7,915 bases of DNA, taken from positions 1 to 7,915 of the forward strand of contig VGSD01000119.1 in NCBI GenBank assembly GCA_016875155.1, given 5' to 3'. The DNA is from Deltaproteobacteria bacterium. Its GTDB lineage: Bacteria > Desulfobacterota > BSN033 > UBA1163. Numbering within the stretch: the stretch's first letter is position 1; each line of letters starts with the position of its first letter. Shown here in pieces: positions 4,919 through 7,915 of the stretch. The notes beneath the pieces are model-generated. The model saw only the letters and a list, made by a program, of their open reading frames with translations. It was not told the origin of the DNA and did no database searches. Both the position numbers and the translations under genes were made by a program.

Positions 4919-6862
4919 ATGGAAGAAGAAAAGAGAAGACAGTTTGAAGAAGCAGTCATTACTGAGGAGGCTCTCAGGGAAGCGGAGAAGTATATCGAAG
5001 AGGAAGAGGGTCCTTCCCGAAGGCTCACGGGAAAGATAGAAATCTTTATCACCGCGGTGGCGGTGATCATGTCTCTGGTCCATCTATACGCAGCCATCGG
5101 CATCATCATGACGCATGTCCTGAGAGGAATTCATGTCATGTTTGTCCTCTTCCTCTCTTTTCTGGTCTTTCCCTCCCTCAAACGATTTAAGAACCGGATC
5201 ATCTGGTATGATTATATCCTCGCCCTGCTTGGGGTCGCAGTCATTCTCTATATGCTGATCGACTTCGATCAGTTCATTTACCGCTCTGTCGTTCCCAATT
5301 CCTGGGATATTGTTTTCGGAATCATTCTGATCTTTCTGGTCCTTGAGGCGACCCGCCGGACAACGGGCTGGATCATGCCCGCGGTGGTCATTGCTTTCAT
5401 TATTTACGCCTTTATCGGACCCGAGCTTCCAAAACCATGGACCCATCGAGGATATGATATTGACCGTCTGGTAGGCCACATGTATATGACCCTTGAGGGG
5501 ATCTTCGGCGTTCCGATAGACGTCTCTTCCACGTTTATCATCCTCTTCACGATCTATGGCGCTTTTCTTGAATTCTCAGGAGCAGGGAAGTTTTTTATTG
5601 ATTTCTCCTTTGCGGCCATGGGAGGAAAACCGACCGGCGCTGGGCGAACCGTTACGCTGGCCTCGTTTCTTTTGGGGGGACCCTCCGGAAGCGGTGTGGC
5701 GACCACCGTCACTCTGGGCTCGGTAGCCTATCCTATGCTCGCCAAAGCAGGCTACAGCAAGGATGCCGCAGGAGGCCTTCTCTCTGCAGGCGGGATTGGA
5801 GCCATTCTCTCGCCCCCTGTGCTTGGGGCCGCGGCTTTTCTCATCGCTGAGTTCTTGAAGATCTCCTATCTCGATGTGATCATCATGGCCTGCATTCCAA
5901 CCTGCCTTTACTACTGGTCGATCTATTTGATGGTGGAAATTGACGCAAAGAAATTCGGGGTTAAAGATATTGCCGTGGACAAGACTTATAGCCTGTGGCA
6001 GCTTACCTATCTCTATGGGTTTCACTTTATTTCTTTGATCGCAATTGTAGCGATCATGGTCCTTGGTTTTACCCCGATCATGGCTGTCTTCTGGGCAACA
6101 GTGGTTGCTTTTGCGGTCAGCTTTATCCGCAAGGAAACAGCTCTTACCCCCGGCAAACTGGTGAAAGCATTGAGAGGTGGTTCGATCGGTGTTTTAAGCG
6201 TTGCTTCCACCTGCGCTGCCGCAGGAATCATCGTTGGAGTCGTGACCCTCACGGGGTTGGGGTTAAAGTTTAGCTCCATCATCATCGCCTATGCCGGTGG
6301 AAGTCTATTGCTGACGGCGATCTATACCGCCCTGATTGTTTGGGTGATCGGTTTGGCTGTTCCGGTCACAGCTTCATACATCATCTCTGCGGTGATTGCT
6401 GCTCCCGCATTGATCCAGCTGGGAGTTCCGGATTTTGCGGCCCATATGTTTGTATTCTACTATGCCCTCCTTTCGGAGGTTTCTCCTCCCACCGCCCTCT
6501 CCTGCTTTGCCGCGGCCGCTCTGACCAAAGGCAACCCGTATAAGACGACGATGTATGCCTGGAAATATACCCTGCCGGCATTCATCGTGCCTTTCATGTT
6601 TGTGCTTGATCCTAAAGGCGTTGGGATTTTGCTCAAGGGACCTGTCATGGATGTGATCTGGACGACCATCACTGCCTTTATAGGGGTTGCCGCCCTGGCT
6701 GGAGGAGTGGAGAACTGGTTCCTCAAGCAGACCACCCTCTATGAACGGATCATGCTATTGGCCGCAGGGCTTCTCCTGTTCTATCCCATTGCCATCTGTG
6801 ATCTCATTGGGTTTGGTCTATTGATCTTAGCCCTTCTTTCCAATAAATTTAGAAAAGGATGA
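4919..6862 (+). CDS. TRAP transporter fused permease (DctQ-DctM type, TAXI-associated)
   Basis: This is an integral inner-membrane permease of 647 residues in which the small (DctQ-like) and large (DctM-like) subunits are one chain, the usual form for TAXI systems. An acidic, charged N-terminal tail (1-35) precedes the first hydrophobic helices. About four helices lie within residues 38-170, and the large transport domain follows. That domain shows GGPSGSGVATTVTLGS (253-268) and GGIGAILSPPVLGAAAF (291-307). A second inverted-repeat half has TCAAAGIIVGVVTLTGLG (431-448) and SEVSPPTALSCFAAAA (519-534). The two SPP turns are the paired hairpin motifs expected around the ion/substrate site. TRAP systems are secondary, ion-gradient-driven importers. 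Start ATG 4919 has AGAGGTGA upstream at 4908-4915. The gene is transcribed away from the LarA-like gene and overlaps the peptidase gene. Its receptor is almost certainly the TAXI protein at 2008-2967, although the two are not contiguous. Confidence 0.95.
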   Translation: MEEEKRRQFEEAVITEEALREAEKYIEEEEGPSRRLTGKIEIFITAVAVIMSLVHLYAAIGIIMTHVLRGIHVMFVLFLSFLVFPSLKRFKNRIIWYDYILALLGVAVILYMLIDFDQFIYRSVVPNSWDIVFGIILIFLVLEATRRTTGWIMPAVVIAFIIYAFIGPELPKPWTHRGYDIDRLVGHMYMTLEGIFGVPIDVSSTFIILFTIYGAFLEFSGAGKFFIDFSFAAMGGKPTGAGRTVTLASFLLGGPSGSGVATTVTLGSVAYPMLAKAGYSKDAAGGLLSAGGIGAILSPPVLGAAAFLIAEFLKISYLDVIIMACIPTCLYYWSIYLMVEIDAKKFGVKDIAVDKTYSLWQLTYLYGFHFISLIAIVAIMVLGFTPIMAVFWATVVAFAVSFIRKETALTPGKLVKALRGGSIGVLSVASTCAAAGIIVGVVTLTGLGLKFSSIIIAYAGGSLLLTAIYTALIVWVIGLAVPVTASYIISAVIAAPALIQLGVPDFAAHMFVFYYALLSEVSPPTALSCFAAAALTKGNPYKTTMYAWKYTLPAFIVPFMFVLDPKGVGILLKGPVMDVIWTTITAFIGVAALAGGVENWFLKQTTLYERIMLLAAGLLLFYPIAICDLIGFGLLILALLSNKFRKG

Positions 6863-7899
6863 TGTTTGTTCTAAAAATCTTTCTGCTCCTATCCTTTCTG
6901 GCTGTTCTGACCGGCTGCGGAAACTTCCTCTACCTCTCCAAATTGGGATGGCATCAGTCCTTTATCACCTTTCAGAGCATTTCTGTCCAAGAGATTCTTA
7001 TGGAAGAGGTTCTTGAAGATGAGGCAAAGGAGAAGATCCGGTTCATGCTGGAGGTCAAGCGCTATGGAGAGGAGAGACTGGGATTAAAAAGGACAGGGAA
7101 CTACACCAAATATTTTGAAGTCAATCGTCCTGTCCTTCATGTCATTACCGGGGCCGAAAAGGATCGTCTCGAACTCCATCACTGGAACTTCCCCATCATC
7201 GGCAATGTGACCTATAAGAGTTTTTTTACCCCGGAGGGAGTCCAGAGGGAGAAGAGGATCCTGGAGGGCAAAGGGTATGACACCTATCTCCAACAAGCAG
7301 CGGCTTACAGTACACTCGGATGGTTGAAAGACCCCATCTTTTCAACCATGCTCAAATGGGACAAGCCCACACTGGCCAACATCACTCTCCACGAGATGGC
7401 CCATACCACCATCTATTTTAAGGATGAGACCGATTTGAATGAACAACTGGCGACCTTCATCGGGAATCAGGGGGCCATCAATTTCTTGTCTGAGAAGTAT
7501 GGTCCCGGGTCAAGAGAGGTGGCCCTTGCGATCGATTACCAGAAGGATGACCTGCTCTTTGCGAAGTGGATCGAAGAGGCTTACAGAAGATTATCGGAAT
7601 TCTATTCTCAACCTATCTCGAAAGAGGAGAAATTGAAAGGAAGGGAGGAGATCTTTGGGTCGATTCAGGAGAAATTCGTAAAGCTGCAAGGACAATTTAA
7701 AACAGACTGCTACAAGGGATTCGAAAAGACGAAACTGAACAATGCGGTTCTGATGGCCCACCGGAGATACCTTTACCGCCCCGATCGGTTTGAAGCCCTT
7801 TATGAAAAACTGGGCCGGGATTTAAAAAAGGTGGTAGAATTTTTCAAGGAAATTAAATCTTCAGGAGATAAAAGCGGATTAACTTCTTTTAAGGAATAA
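6859..7899 (+). CDS. Putative aminopeptidase, PF10023-type HExxH zinc lipoprotein
   Basis: This is a predicted lipoprotein of 346 residues. A hydrophobic signal ends in the lipobox LTGC with lipidated C20, followed by Gly-Asn, so export and membrane anchoring on the periplasmic side are expected. The zinc-binding motif is LHEMAHTTIY (177-186) with H178, E179 and H182. The downstream LNEQLATFIGNQGA (193-206) supplies the probable third ligand E195. The distal LNNAVLMAHRRY (293-304) is also a conserved block of this family, called 'predicted aminopeptidase' (DUF2265/PF10023). Peptidase activity is predicted by family; I know of no defined substrate. The ATG at 6859 overlaps the permease TGA (ATGA); a second ATG at 6862 is equally possible because AAAAGG lies immediately upstream. 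Either way, translation is coupled to the permease. What a periplasmic peptidase does for a TRAP importer is unclear: it may supply amino acids or simply share expression. Confidence 0.85.
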   Translation: MMFVLKIFLLLSFLAVLTGCGNFLYLSKLGWHQSFITFQSISVQEILMEEVLEDEAKEKIRFMLEVKRYGEERLGLKRTGNYTKYFEVNRPVLHVITGAEKDRLELHHWNFPIIGNVTYKSFFTPEGVQREKRILEGKGYDTYLQQAAAYSTLGWLKDPIFSTMLKWDKPTLANITLHEMAHTTIYFKDETDLNEQLATFIGNQGAINFLSEKYGPGSREVALAIDYQKDDLLFAKWIEEAYRRLSEFYSQPISKEEKLKGREEIFGSIQEKFVKLQGQFKTDCYKGFEKTKLNNAVLMAHRRYLYRPDRFEALYEKLGRDLKKVVEFFKEIKSSGDKSGLTSFKE

Positions 7900-7915
7900 G
7901 CTTTCCGAATTTTTT
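7900..7915. other. Right-edge tail after the peptidase gene, too short to classify
   Basis: Sixteen bases follow the peptidase stop and end in a run of six T. GGAA (7893-7896) could pair with TTCC (7903-7906) before this T-run, which would be a very weak terminator stem of four pairs. The window ends here, so a larger structure cannot be judged. Confidence 0.25.

Noticed and set aside
5084..6025. Long minus-strand reading frames opposite the TRAP permease (131 and 149 residues)
   Set aside because: They mirror the permease gene in another frame, show low-complexity charged composition without any recognisable motif, and have no upstream signals.

Overview
The window looks like a chromosomal segment of an anaerobic or metabolically versatile Gram-negative bacterium. 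Desulfobacterota/Deltaproteobacteria is my best guess. It is an inference from the mixture of a soluble NtrB-like kinase, a TAXI-type TRAP transporter with an adjacent DUF1850 gene, a LarA-like isomerase and a Gram-negative lipoprotein peptidase. No rRNA or marker gene is present to fix the taxonomy. I see no RNA genes, CRISPR array, IS element or prophage gene. No gene-free stretch exceeds 300 bases.

Left part (1-1835, minus strand): a two-component pair. A membrane-free histidine kinase with GAF-like sensor regions is followed directly by a response regulator. The kinase stop codon abuts the regulator ATG, and the window edge cuts the regulator just after its phosphoacceptor aspartate.

Middle (1836-3494): a divergent intergenic region carries a near-consensus sigma-70 promoter (TTGACA, 17 bp, TATAAA). 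It drives a secreted TAXI-family substrate-binding protein and, with no gap, a small membrane-anchored DUF1850 protein. A GC-rich nested hairpin closes this unit and separates it from the convergent next gene.

Right part (3506-7899): a minus-strand LarA-like (DUF2088-type) nickel-pincer isomerase homologue is divergent from the fused TRAP permease. The permease overlaps, by a few bases, a lipoprotein zinc peptidase of the PF10023 'putative aminopeptidase' family.

Working model (inference): the TAXI protein captures a small organic anion in the periplasm and the fused DctQM-type permease imports it. The LarA-like enzyme, placed inside what is usually a continuous TAXI/DUF1850/permease cluster, may isomerise the imported hydroxy acid. 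The kinase/regulator pair may control the locus. The upstream regions of the two transporter transcription units share a similar promoter layout, which supports coordinated expression of the split parts.
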